Positions 41,195 to 48,904 of a stretch of DNA of 64,000 nt are shown piece by piece. Made by a program: the position numbers and the translations under genes. Source of the DNA: Roseiarcus sp963748545 (GTDB taxonomy: Bacteria; Pseudomonadota; Alphaproteobacteria; Rhizobiales; Beijerinckiaceae); contig CAVVJO010000016.1 of assembly GCA_963748545.1 (NCBI GenBank), positions 1 through 64,000 of the forward strand, read 5' to 3'. Every line of letters begins with the position of its first letter. Position 1 is the stretch's first letter. The notes under the pieces were generated by a model. It did no database searches, was not told where the DNA came from, and saw nothing but the letters and a program-made list of their open reading frames with translations.

Positions 41195-42718
41195 CTACAG
41201 GCTTCCCAGATCCGCCAACACCCCCGGCAAAGCCTCCGGCAGGTCCTCCGCGATCAGCCCCGGACCGAACGCCCGCGCCGCCGCGCCGTGCAGCCAGACC
41301 GCGGCGGCGGCCGCCTCGAAAGCCGGCATGCCCTGCGCTGCGAGGCCGGCGACGAACCCGGTCAGCACGTCGCCGGACCCTGCGGTCGCCAGCGTCGGAG
41401 GCAGGTCCCAGCCGATCGCCGCGCGTCCGTCGGGTGCGGCGACGACAGTGTCGGCGCCCTTCAGGACGATCACAGCGCCCGTGAGCCAGGCGGCGGCGCG
41501 GGCGCGGGCGAGCTTGTCATCGTCGGCGCGAACGCCGTCCGCGGCGGCGAACACCCGGGCGAATTCGCCCTCATGCGGGGTCATGACCACGGCATGCCCG
41601 CCGCGACTGATCAGGATTGCAAGCTTGTCGGCCTCGCCCGAAAAACTGGTTAGCGCGTCGGCGTCGAGCACCACGGTGCGGCCTTCGCCTGGCCGCGTCA
41701 GCGCCGCTGCAACGAGCTTGCGCGTTTCCGGACCGACCCCGGCGCCGGGACCGAGGGCCACGGCCCGCCGGCGCCCGTCGGCGAGAAGCCCCTCGAATCC
41801 GCTCGGGCCCGAGAATGGCGCGACCATCACCGCGGTCAGTTGGGCGGCGTTGACGGCGACCGCCTCGGGAGGGCTAGCGACCGCCACGATCCCCGCCCCC
41901 GCCCTCAGCGCCGCTCGCGCCGCGAGCCGCGCCGCCCCCGTCTGATGCGGGCCTCCGGAGAGGACAAGCGCCGCTCCGCGGGCGTATTTGTGTGACCGCG
42001 CATCGAGCCGCGGCATCGCGTCGCCCCAAAAATCGGGGCCGTTGACGAAGGCGCTCGGACCGATCCGCGGTAGAACGCTTGCCGGGATTCCGATGTCGGC
42101 GAGCCGGATCGCCCCGCAGAGCGCGCGTCCGGGTTCGAGCAGGTGGCCGGGCTTCAACCGGAAGAACGTGACGCTCGCCGTCGCCTCGACCGCGACGCCG
42201 CGAACTTTTCCGGTCGCCCCATCCACACCTGACGGCGTGTCGACCGCCAACACCCGGCCCCCTGCGCGTGCAAAGCCGTTGATCCGCTCGACAATCGCCT
42301 TGGCCTCGCCGTCGAGGTCGCGCGAGAGCCCGGCGCCAAACAGCGCGTCGACCACCAAGGCCGCGCCGGCGCAATCGACCGCCGAGGCGGGGAGGATCGC
42401 GCCGGCGTACCGGACGGCTGCTTCGGCCGCGTCGCCGTGAAGCGCCTGGCGCGGCCCCAAGAGGCCGAGTTCGACCGGAAATCCGCGTTGGGCGAGAAGC
42501 CGCGCCGCGACGAAGCCGTCGCCGCCGTTATTGCCAGGCCCGCAGAGCACGACGATCCGTCCCCGCGAACGGGCAAGCCGCGCCGCTTCGTCCGCTGCCG
42601 CGCCCCCGGCGGCCTCCATGAGGACCGACGCCGGCGTTCCGCCGGCGATCGTCACTCGATCCGCCTTGCCCATCTCAGCTGGCGTCAGGAGTTCCGGGCA
42701 CTTCATGGGATCGAGCAT
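41195..42718 (-). CDS. nnr: Bifunctional NAD(P)HX repair enzyme (epimerase plus dehydratase)
   Basis: About 507 aa. The N-terminal YjeF_N epimerase has VVLCGPGNNGGDGFVAAR and VVDALFGAGLSRDLDG. The C-terminal ADP-dependent dehydratase has SHKYARGAALVLSGG, VALGPGAGVG, VVLDADAL, VMTPHEGEFAR and ATAGSGDVLTGFVAGL. Together they repair hydrated NADH and NADPH. The start may be ATG 42718 or 42706; neither has a clear ribosome-binding site. The frame is intact. It is next to tRNA-Asn, on the opposite strand. Confidence 0.95.
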   Translation of the reverse strand: MLDPMKCPELLTPAEMGKADRVTIAGGTPASVLMEAAGGAAADEAARLARSRGRIVVLCGPGNNGGDGFVAARLLAQRGFPVELGLLGPRQALHGDAAEAAVRYAGAILPASAVDCAGAALVVDALFGAGLSRDLDGEAKAIVERINGFARAGGRVLAVDTPSGVDGATGKVRGVAVEATASVTFFRLKPGHLLEPGRALCGAIRLADIGIPASVLPRIGPSAFVNGPDFWGDAMPRLDARSHKYARGAALVLSGGPHQTGAARLAARAALRAGAGIVAVASPPEAVAVNAAQLTAVMVAPFSGPSGFEGLLADGRRRAVALGPGAGVGPETRKLVAAALTRPGEGRTVVLDADALTSFSGEADKLAILISRGGHAVVMTPHEGEFARVFAAADGVRADDDKLARARAAAWLTGAVIVLKGADTVVAAPDGRAAIGWDLPPTLATAGSGDVLTGFVAGLAAQGMPAFEAAAAAVWLHGAAARAFGPGLIAEDLPEALPGVLADLGSL

Positions 42719-42808
42719 CAGGAGAAGGTGGCCCTCGGCCGCGTTCGCGGCAAGAGCGAAAAACGGCTTGGCGCTGCGAGAAAATCTGCTATACGGGCGC
42801 CCTGCTGA

Positions 42809-42885
42809 TCCCCGATAGCTCAGCTGGTAGAGCATTCGACTGTTAATCGAATGGTCGCAGGTTCGAAGTCCTGCTCGGGGAGCCA
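42809..42885 (+). tRNA. tRNA-Asn: tRNA-Asn (anticodon GTT), CCA encoded
   Basis: The acceptor stem TCCCCGA/TCGGGGA, D-arm, anticodon loop CTGTTAA, and T-arm GCAGG/CCTGC fold as tRNA-Asn, ending in G-CCA. The T-loop reads TTCGAAGT, one base longer than the normal seven, so total length is 77 rather than 76. An integrase gene starts just downstream, so this tRNA is the probable integration site. Confidence 0.95.
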
Positions 42886-42921
42886 TTAGCCTATATCCCT
42901 CTGAAAAGACTTAGGTTAATT

Positions 42922-42943
42922 CCCTCACTTTAAAAGGTGAGGG
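42922..42943. repeat. Inverted repeat beside the integrase gene
   Basis: CCCTCAC and GTGAGGG separated by eight bases, between tRNA-Asn and the integrase stop. It could be a terminator of the integrase or part of the attachment region. Confidence 0.5.
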
Positions 42944-42953
42944 GATAGATCGT

Positions 42954-43979
42954 TCAGGGTTTGGGCTTGCGTTCGAGTTTTGACATGCCGCTCGCAGCCG
43001 TCTTCGCCCGGTTCACTGTCTTCGTGTAGTGCGCCGGCATGGCGTCATCGGTCCATCCGAACATGGCCTTCAGTTGCGTTGTGGTCGCGCCGTTCTCTGC
43101 GGCCCGAGTCGCGCCGGCTTTGCGGAGCCCGTGAGCGGAGCCGGGAACGCGAGCGGCCTTGCATGCTTCCCGAAACCAGTTGCCGAACAACTCCTTGACC
43201 ATTGGGCGGCCGTGTTCGCCGGCAATGAAGGCGAGGTCGCCAGTCGGTGCGGCTTCGATAGACCGTGCCAGCGGCCCCAAGATCGGAGCCTCGACGATGA
43301 CGCCATTCTTCTCGGTCTTGATCCTGAACACGCCGTCCCTGACGTGCTGCCGGCCGAGTCGAACCGCGTCGCCGCGCCGTAGGCCAGTGTAGAGCAGAAG
43401 ATCGAACGCAAGCCGCTCGCGTGTCCCGAGTTGCCAGCGCGACTCGAACGCCGAGACCTCATCATCGGTCCAGACGTGAAAGCCATCGGTCTTGACGTTC
43501 AAGAGCTTCACGTCGTAAGTCGGGTCGACCTTGGCGATCTCGACATCGAGCGCCCATCGGAAGAGTCCGCGCATACTCTTGATGAAATTGTTCGCCTGAT
43601 TCGGCGTCGCCTTCCGGTTCTCGCGCCCCTCAATGATCTTGGCGCGGGTGATAGCCGCAAAGGGAATGTCTCCGGCCTGCTTTTCGACATTGCGGAGAAT
43701 GTTCTCGCGCTGATCCCGCGTCGCGGGCGCAAGCGAAGCCCAAGCCGAGCTTTCACGGTATCGTCGGATCAGCCATTCAAAACTCGCCTCCTTCACCTTT
43801 CCGGGCGTGGGCGCGGCTGTGCGGCCGATTAACGCTGCTTGATACTCGGCCATGAACTCTGGCGTCCCGAAGGCGGCAAGAATTCTAGTGCGTGGCCCGG
43901 CGCCGCGTCGCACATAGAACACGACCTTCCCGTGACGGGTGATTTGCTTTTGCAAATATGGAGGACGAGGGCGCGGCAT
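42954..43979 (-). CDS. Tyrosine recombinase (phage-type integrase)
   Basis: 341 aa. The N-terminal arm and core-binding domains (about 1-150; FEWLIRRYRESSAWASL) precede the catalytic domain: Arg in LLLYTGLRRGDAV, His/Arg in GLRKAGATRAA, and Tyr in AHYTKTVNR near the C-terminus. The frame is intact. It lies next to tRNA-Asn and is transcribed toward it, the usual arrangement of tRNA-targeting islands. It should catalyse integration or excision of the small island that runs to about 46.15 kb. Confidence 0.92.
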   Translation of the reverse strand: MPRPRPPYLQKQITRHGKVVFYVRRGAGPRTRILAAFGTPEFMAEYQAALIGRTAAPTPGKVKEASFEWLIRRYRESSAWASLAPATRDQRENILRNVEKQAGDIPFAAITRAKIIEGRENRKATPNQANNFIKSMRGLFRWALDVEIAKVDPTYDVKLLNVKTDGFHVWTDDEVSAFESRWQLGTRERLAFDLLLYTGLRRGDAVRLGRQHVRDGVFRIKTEKNGVIVEAPILGPLARSIEAAPTGDLAFIAGEHGRPMVKELFGNWFREACKAARVPGSAHGLRKAGATRAAENGATTTQLKAMFGWTDDAMPAHYTKTVNRAKTAASGMSKLERKPKP

Positions 43980-43988
43980 AGAGGAGCC

Positions 43989-44219
43989 TCACAAGGTGAA
44001 GTCGCGAACGGGTACAGAGTTGCTGACAATGGGCGCCATCTGCGCCGCCAGCCTGCCAATCACAATCGCGCCGTCCGGTTCGACGCGGACGCCGTAGTCA
44101 GCGCCGACTTGTCTCGCGGCGCGCAAAGCGCGGTTAATATCGGCTTGGGTGAATAGCGCCGGCCGGCGATGTCTGCGGGCTAGTCCCGGCGCAGAGTTGA
44201 TCTCACTTCCAACGTTCAT
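43989..44219 (-). CDS. Small island protein of unknown function, 76 aa
   Basis: 76 aa. The central motif FTQADINRALRAARQVGADY, then VRVEPDGAIVI, is shared by short proteins often found beside integrases of alphaproteobacterial islands and phages, from memory. A GGAGCGAG lies upstream of ATG 44219. It ends nine bases before the integrase and is probably co-transcribed. Control of integration (Xis-like) is possible, not shown. Confidence 0.7.
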   Translation of the reverse strand: MNVGSEINSAPGLARRHRRPALFTQADINRALRAARQVGADYGVRVEPDGAIVIGRLAAQMAPIVSNSVPVRDFTL

Positions 44220-44389
44220 TCGGTTGCTCGCTCCAATTCAACCGCCGGACCATTCCGGCAGATTTCCTTCAGTGGGGCGAGCGCCCCGTTCGTTCACACT
44301 TGCACACCCTTGCATGGATTCGTAAGCGGCAACCGGGCGAAAACTCGAAATAACTATGGGGTCTAGCCTGCCGGGCACGGTTTGCCGTG

Positions 44390-44416
44390 CTTGCACCGCT
44401 TGCGCACGCTTGCACG
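44390..44416 (+). repeat. Iteron-like CTTGCAC repeats
   Basis: GCTTGCAC, GCTTGCGC and GCTTGCAC start at 44390, 44399 and 44409. Further TTGCAC/TTGCAT copies lie near 44300-44313, with an inverted TGCAAG at 44421-44426. They lie upstream of both flanking island genes and may bind integrase arms, Xis or a regulator. Confidence 0.5.
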
Positions 44417-44513
44417 GTCTGCAAGCATAACTTGCTGAAATTACTATCTTTTTTGCCTTGACGAAGGCTGGCGACCGTGGTCAGAGTCGGCCGTCTCAAA
44501 GGGAGTGAAAAGC

Positions 44514-44693
44514 ATGGGCGTTCAATTTTCGGCCGGCGATATTGTCCGGCTTGGCGACGGCTTGGTGCACGAAGTAATCGCGACATGGGGCGATTGGGTT
44601 TGGCTCAAGGCGGAGTCGCCGTTGATTGTGAATGATAACGATTGCGAGTTTGTCGCGCGGACCGAACAGAAGACGCCCATGGACGCTCACTGA
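44514..44693 (+). CDS. Small island protein, 59 aa
   Basis: ATG 44514 with AAAGGGAG upstream. The N-terminal part (FSAGDIVRLGDGLVHEVIA) looks like a short SH3- or KOW-like barrel, followed by WGDWVWLKAESPL. No membrane segment. It reads away from the integrase. No function assigned. Confidence 0.6.
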   Translation: MGVQFSAGDIVRLGDGLVHEVIATWGDWVWLKAESPLIVNDNDCEFVARTEQKTPMDAH

Positions 44694-44867
44694 TTGCAAG
44701 GTGAGTTCGGCGACGGCGGTATGGGGCGGGTCGAACTGCCCGTCCACGGCCCACATCGCGGTGGCGTCACGACTGGAAAGGCCCGGCTGAGGAACCCAAG
44801 CGGAGGCTGTGTTGCACTGATTAACAACGTGTGTTAACCATGGCGCTCCGTAAATGGAGCAACAGTT

Positions 44868-45128
44868 ATGGGGCAACGTAAAAGTGTTATGCTCACGTTC
44901 GCTTTGTTCTTGGGGGGCTGTATGTCCACTGAGGAAAGTGTTTGCGACGGGCCGTGCCCCCCATTGACTAGAGAACAGACGGATTTGGCTTTGGATATGA
45001 TGGCGGCAACGCAGCCCACAACTACATACCCCCCTGCCGGAACATACACCCTCCCATCAACTGTTCCGCTCGGGCCACCATGTACGCTAGATGCTCTCAC
45101 GGGGGCGACGGCGTGCCCCGGATGGTAA
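44868..45128 (+). CDS. Small lipoprotein, 86 aa
   Basis: A lipoprotein signal peptide with lipobox LGGC (VMLTFALFLGGCM, residues 7-19), then a short Thr/Pro-rich region with two Cys pairs. GGAG lies before ATG 44868. The mature part of about 68 residues has no known domain. Island cargo, probably inserted in a membrane of the envelope. Confidence 0.65.
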   Translation: MGQRKSVMLTFALFLGGCMSTEESVCDGPCPPLTREQTDLALDMMAATQPTTTYPPAGTYTLPSTVPLGPPCTLDALTGATACPGW

Positions 45129-45170
45129 CTTGCAATTCGATGGTCAACGGTGGATTTCGAGGGCGCGCAC

Positions 45171-45830
45171 GTGGGGCTGTTCGACCTATTTAGGAGGCGG
45201 AGACCACTAGCGGCCCGCTCGGCGGCGACGGATAATCCGCGGCCGCCCGTCAACGACGCTCCGCCTCCAAATTCGGCGAAGGTCTCCAATGAGCCTTTGA
45301 AATTCAAAGAGGGAAAACCGTATCTCGCCCTCATTGGGCGGACGTTCGATGTGTGGGGCGTCGCCGATGTCGTTGGCGACAAGCGATCCCATATCGCCGT
45401 GAAAGAGCTTTCGACGGAAATCCGCAAGAGAATAGGGTTCGCCAGCCTTGATGAAGTTGCCGCTATCGAGCGAAAGATTGTACTGACACACACAAAGGGA
45501 TTTCACGAACTACCACGCGAACACGCTCTAACTCTCATAACAATCCTCAGCGAAAATCTAGCTTCGTACAATAAAGAGATGATAGAAAGGCTCGAAAACG
45601 CTACTACAGATTATGATGATGATGCTAGAGGACTTCGCGAATTTCTGCGTGAGACGAAAAAAGAATATGCTGAGTATTGGATTGAGGAAATAAAGAAATT
45701 CAGAAACACTATTCTACCAGAAGCGGTTGCTGAGTATTGGGAAATTCAACGTGACGAGTCAAAAGGCACGGTCGAGTTAGCCGGACGGGCGCGAGTTCGC
45801 GCGCTCGCGAAGATACGAAAGCCTTCGTAG
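45171..45830 (+). CDS. Island cargo protein of unknown function, 219 aa
   Basis: The frame is open from 45150; GTG 45171 is chosen because it has GAGGG upstream and begins VGLFDLFRRRRP. A basic, Pro-rich leader is followed by a small beta domain (YLALIGRTFDVWGVADVVGD) and a long helical region (about residues 95-200, with charged coiled-coil character, EFLRETKKEYAEYWIEEIKK). The 3' half is clearly AT-richer than its neighbours, as expected for acquired DNA. No catalytic motif or membrane helix was recognised. Confidence 0.65.
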   Translation: MGLFDLFRRRRPLAARSAATDNPRPPVNDAPPPNSAKVSNEPLKFKEGKPYLALIGRTFDVWGVADVVGDKRSHIAVKELSTEIRKRIGFASLDEVAAIERKIVLTHTKGFHELPREHALTLITILSENLASYNKEMIERLENATTDYDDDARGLREFLRETKKEYAEYWIEEIKKFRNTILPEAVAEYWEIQRDESKGTVELAGRARVRALAKIRKPS

Positions 45831-45890
45831 GAGCGAACGCAGTTGTCAGCGGCCCGGCTCCGCGCCTAAGACTACAGGGGATCATCTCCG

Positions 45891-46271
45891 ATGTTGCGCG
45901 CCGCGTTCTTCATTTTCGTTTCGTTCGTCGCCATACCGGCCGTTGCGGAGCCGGACACTCAAAGAATCGCCCCTCATTGCAAAATCTCCCCCGCAGACAT
46001 GGGCTCATTCGAGGGTGGGTTTTGTTTTGGCAGCGTTTTTTCAATCATCGATTTCGGCGATCAAGTCGGCGTGTGTCCGCCGGCCGACTACACCATCCCT
46101 AAGGCTTTGGAGATCGTAACCGCCTATGCGCAGCAACACCCGCGACAGTCAGAAAACGCCTTTCTCGAACCGCCGTGTTTTCGCGACTGTGCCCGCCGGA
46201 CTCGGCATCCCCGACGGCGCCGCGATCGACACGGACGGCGGTTATTGGTCTGCCCTCCATGGCGGCGGTAA
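45891..46271 (+). pseudogene. Rap1a/Tai-like exported protein, 3' end replaced
   Basis: A signal peptide (RAAFFIFVSFVAIPAVAEP) is followed by CKISPADMGSFEGGFCFGSV and DYTIPKALEIVTAYAQQHP, the pattern of Rap1a/Tai small immunity-like domains. The normal end of such domains (a short helix ending in a Cys) is missing; after about 46150 the frame runs through DNA of an SMP-30 gene and becomes an Arg-rich tail. It is probably cut at the island's right junction, though the chimeric frame could still be translated. Confidence 0.6.
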
Positions 46272-46497
46272 GCTTCGCCGCTTTCACGCCGACGGCTCCC
46301 CCGACCGCGACGTCGACCTGCCCGTCAGCCAGCCGACCATGCCCGCCTTCGCGGGCGAGGACCTCGCCACGCTCTACGTCACCAGCGCGTCGGATGGCAT
46401 GAGCGAGGAAGCGAAGGCAAGGGAGCCGCACGCAGGAGCGCTGTTGCGCCTCGACGCGGAGAGCCATGGAATTGCGCGGTCCTTTCTGGTTCGCTGA
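46126..46497 (+). pseudogene. C-terminal fragment of an SMP-30/gluconolactonase-like gene
   Basis: From about 46155 the frame encodes RRVFATVPAGLGIPDGAAID, then GGYWSALHGGGKLRRF and LPVSQPTMPAFAGEDLATLY, the last third of the six-bladed SMP-30 propeller (sugar lactonases). The first two thirds are absent; the island joins here. So this is a remnant left by integration, deletion or both. The remaining fragment lacks part of the metal site. Confidence 0.75.
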
Positions 46498-46518
46498 TCG
46501 ATAGGACCTAAGCGACGA

Positions 46519-46656
46519 TCAGGACGCCGAAACCACGACATCCTGACGATCCGCTGTAATCGTAGTGCTTCTCAGCTCGACCGCATCGCGTTCGCCCTTC
46601 AGCACCGTGTAAAGCATGTCGTTCCCGTCTCGCCAGAAGCGGATGTCAGGCGCGAC
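46519..46656 (-). pseudogene. Possible C-terminal gene fragment, perhaps glycoside hydrolase
   Basis: A 45-codon open end (IRFWRDGNDMLYTVLKGE, AVELRS) that stops at 46519. It resembles the C-terminal beta-sandwich of alpha-L-fucosidases, but the match is short. No start or upstream domain is present, so it is gene debris. An 11-base direct repeat GACCTAAGCGA borders it at 46505 and 46654. Confidence 0.3.
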
Positions 46657-46897
46657 CTAAGCGATCCAGAACAATCAACTGCGGCGCATGTTCGACCGGG
46701 GCAGCTTGACCAACGATCCATACAGGTTCAAATGGTGCAAGTGTTTTGCTCGTCCTTATGTCCGTCTTGTGCTCGCCGACGGACTCCCATTCAAATCGAG
46801 GCATCAGGAAGGGCGAAGGTCACGGCCAGAAACCCAAGAACCGGGAGTGGGCGCGAAGTCCATCGCTTGTGACCCGATAGGACCAACCGACACCCGG
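46657..46897. other. Region without recognisable gene
   Basis: These 241 bases lie between the gene debris and the carboxylase operon end. Short open frames have no family likeness or ribosome-binding site. Probably remnant DNA from the same rearrangement. Confidence 0.4.
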
Positions 46898-48900
46898 TTA
46901 ACCTCTCACTTCGCCTGGATCGATCACGAGCAAGCGCTGTCCGCTCTGGACAACCTCCCCTGTACGACAGGCGATCTCCGCCACGGCGCCGCTCGCTCCG
47001 GCCGGCAGTGTCATAAAAAGCTTCATGGATTCGAGGACGACGAGTTCGTCCCCCGCCGCGATGACGTCGCCGACGTCGACCTTCACCGCGCTAATGACGC
47101 CGGGCATGGGTGAATGCAGCACATTTGAAGCGCCGCCGGACGCCTGAAGGGCCGCCTCCGCTTCGGTCGAAGACAACACATCGAAGACATACGTTTGGCC
47201 CGCCAGCTGTAAGTACACGCGTCGCTTCGACCGACGGACAACTCCGCGCCGAATCGCGCCAGCGTGGGCGATCTCAACGTCGTCGCCGGCGAGGCGCACG
47301 ACCAGTTCGAGATCCCCTCGTCGTCGCTCACCCTCAACTTGGGATCGTTTGATAGAGCGGCGACGCGGAGCTTGATGACAGTCTCTCCGGGCGAGCCCAC
47401 CAGAAGGTGCGCTTCCGCAGGCACGCTGGCCGGCCCGAGCAGCCGGAAACCGGTAAGCGTTTTCCAGGCGTCTCCTGAATCATCGGCCGTCCCTCGTCCG
47501 CTCCCGAGCACCGCCGCAACCGCGCGCGCAAGCCTCCGATCGCCCTTGGCGGGCTTCCACCCGCCGGGGAACGCCTCTTCGATGAAACGCGTCGTCGCCC
47601 GCCCTTCCACAAACAAGGGGTGATCAATGCAATCCACGGTAAACTGGAGGGTTGTCGCGGGCCCCAGAAGCGCAAAGTTGCGCAGGGCTGCGGCCAGGCG
47701 CACGCGTGCTGCTTCTCTATCGACGCCAAAACCAATGACTTTTGCGACCATCGAGTCGTAGAACTGCGTCACCTCGGAGCCTGCGGCGACCCCACTGTCC
47801 ACCCGCGCCGCCGACGGCTCGCGATACGCCAGGATTGGACCGATATCCGGTTGAAATCCGTCGTCGGCGCGTTCCGTCGTGACCCGCGCCTCGATCGCGT
47901 GGCCGTGAACGCGCACCTCCGACTGCCGGAAAGGCAAGGCCTCGCCGGAGGCAACTCTCAGCTGCAGCTCGACGAGATCGAGCCCCGTAATGAGTTCGGT
48001 GACCGGGTGCTCGACCTGCAGACGGGTGTTCATCTCCAGGAACCAAGGTTCCTCCCGTCCCTCCTCGAGGATGAACTCGACCGTGCCGAGATTGTCGTAA
48101 CCGACGGCGCGGGCCAAGGCGACGCCTCCCGTGAGTAGCTTGTCCCTCATTTTGCCCGACAGCCCGGGCGCGGGCGCCTCCTCGACGAGCTTCTGGTTAT
48201 TGCGCTGAATTGAGCAGTCGCGTTCGAAGAGGTGAACGACATTCCCATGCTTGTCCCCGGCGACCTGCACCTCGAGATGTCGGGGTCGCAGAATCAGCCT
48301 TTCGATGAGCAGCGTCGGATCGCCGAATGCGGCCTGCGCTTCTCGCTGCGCAAGCTCGATAGCCGGCTTCAACTCGTCTTCGGTCATTACCCGCCGCATG
48401 CCTTTGCCACCTCCCCCGGCCGAGGCCTTCACCATCACAGGAAGCCCCATAGTCAGGGCTTCCGCGATCAAACGGTCGATCGACTGGTCGTCGCCCGCAT
48501 ACCCCGGGACACTTGGCACCCCGGCGCTCGCGGCCACCCGCTTGGCGCCAATCTTCTGTCCCATGGCCGAAATAGCCGCGGCGGAGGGGCCGACGAACGC
48601 GACGCCCGCCGTCGCGCAAGCTTTGGCGAGCTCCGGCTTTTCAGACAGAAATCCGTAACCGGGGTGGATCGCTTCCGCGCCGGTGCGCCGGGCGGCCTCC
48701 ATGATCGCCGACAGGTTGAGGTAGCTGTCTCGCGCGGTCGCCGGACCTATGCGCACCGCTTCGTCGGCAGTCGCGACGTGCAGCGCGTGGCGATCAGCGT
48801 CAGAGTAGACTCCGATCGTGCGCAGTCCGAGGCGCCTGCACGTTCGCATGATCCGGACTGCGATCTCCCCGCGATTGGCCACCAGGACGCTCTGGAACAT
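46898..48900 (-). CDS. Biotin-dependent acyl-CoA carboxylase alpha subunit (one frameshift)
   Basis: About 667 aa. The biotin carboxylase half has VLVANRGEIAVRIMRTCRRLG, ATP-binding KASAGGGGKGMR, and EMNTRLQVEHPVTE. The C-terminal biotinyl domain has its Lys in VLESMKLF. The frame changes at a run of four C (47314-47317), just before the linker to the biotinyl domain. Methylcrotonyl-, geranyl- and propionyl-CoA carboxylases share this layout; the partner beta subunit suggests a methylcrotonyl-like enzyme. The ATG at 48900 is four bases after the beta subunit stop. Confidence 0.9.
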
Positions 48901-48904
48901 TCGG

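Noticed and set aside
46720..46745. ACAGGTTCAAATGGTGC as a possible right attachment site matching the tRNA-Asn 3' end
   Set aside because: Only about ten scattered bases agree and the match does not extend into the CCA end, so it is likely chance.
46688..47113. A 141-codon frame across the carboxylase 3' end, considered as a transposase remnant
   Set aside because: No catalytic motif or terminal repeats; it overlaps the biotinyl domain antisense.
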